From the NCBI GenBank assembly GCA_001687465.1, contig LVLI01000044.1:1-32291 (forward strand): 32,291 nucleotides of DNA, written 5' to 3'. Positions 31,988-32,291 of this stretch are shown here, piece after piece; the stretch's first letter is position 1; every line of letters begins with the position of its first letter. The translations under genes and the position numbers were made by a program. The DNA is from Halocafeteria seosinensis. Its lineage: Eukaryota; Sar; Bigyra; Bicosoecida. The notes beneath the pieces are model-generated. The model saw only the letters and a program-made list of their open reading frames with translations, searched no databases and was not told the origin of the DNA.

Positions 31988-32291
31988 AGTTCCCAGGTTG
32001 GTTCTTTGGTCAAATCCGAGCCATATTTCAGGGTGTATTCCTGGTAATTTTCAATTGCTATGCTTTCCCCCTCGGGAACAGCAGCACGTCTAACCAGGAC
32101 TTCTACACGACCTTCAAATACACAGTACACCACTGCGTAACAGACTTTGTTCGTCGCCCCAGCAAAGGCCTCCGTCACTTCGCCCTCGTCATTTTGCACT
32201 AGCTTTGTTGCTTGCAACCAAGCCGCGTATAGTGCGGCTTCAGCCCTGTTAGAGTCAATGGAGTCTGTAACTCGCTTCAATTCAATCGCAG
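31969..32291 (-). CDS. 3' end of an unrecognised gene, truncated by window edge
   Basis: The frame is open from the right edge of the window to the stop at 31969-31971, about 106 codons, with no in-frame ATG near the edge, so the protein continues outside. The visible part is compact and protein-like, helix first (AEAALYAAWLQATKLVQNDE) and then strand-rich (KVCYAVVYCVFEGRVEVLV), ending LMLNKS. I do not recognise the family. Its 3' end overlaps by about 20 bp the point where the broken LRR copy ends, so the LRR duplication may have inserted next to, or ended at, this gene. Confidence 0.5.
   Translation of the reverse strand, partial: AIELKRVTDSIDSNRAEAALYAAWLQATKLVQNDEGEVTEAFAGATNKVCYAVVYCVFEGRVEVLVRRAAVPEGESIAIENYQEYTLKYGSDLTKEPTWELMLNKS

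Overview
The window looks like nuclear DNA of a photosynthetic stramenopile, most plausibly a diatom. The species cannot be named from the sequence. Reasons: compact GT-AG introns (76 to 342 nt), long intron-poor ORFs, giant secreted or membrane proteins mixing cadherin, IPT/TIG and GCC2/GCC3-type cysteine repeats, GLUG-repeat secreted proteins, ribonuclease-inhibitor-type LRR genes and scattered gene and transposon relics. No bacterial operon structure, rRNA, tRNA or CRISPR array was seen.

Layout. Bases 1-3294 hold no convincing gene, only a possible TPR relic, small hairpins and an excess of the 7-mer TACAGTA. Bases 3295-5883 (minus) encode a secreted GLUG-repeat protein with a Ser/Thr/Pro tail. 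Bases 5.9-10.1 kb are a graveyard: a probable MULE transposase relic, a broken coiled-coil gene and an inverted, frameshifted paralogue of the GLUG gene. Bases 10163-23871 (minus) are one giant receptor-like gene of about 4,540 aa. It reads as two long ORFs only because of a single-base frameshift near 17.88 kb, and its first exon is joined by an 82-nt intron.

Bases 25149-30672 (plus) hold the most interesting locus. The first gene is read here as five exons joined by four phase-0 introns, encoding LRR - charged helix - LRR - charged helix - ankyrin (about 844 aa). Its LRR-plus-helix module has been duplicated in tandem, introns included. About 310 bp downstream, on the same strand, lies a kinase gene whose N-terminus resembles a HeLo/MLKL-type four-helix bundle, whose kinase is complete but non-RD (HAD for HRD), and whose C-terminus is the same ankyrin domain that ends the LRR gene. 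A perfect 69-bp palindrome sits between them. The pairing suggests an LRR sensor and a cell-death-like kinase effector linked by a shared ankyrin tag. The sequence shows the domains and their similarity; the immune or cell-death role is inference.

Bases 30.7-32.3 kb hold intergenic repeats, a third LRR copy that is truncated and frameshifted but keeps part of the LRR promoter region, and the 3' end of an unrecognised minus-strand gene that runs off the window.
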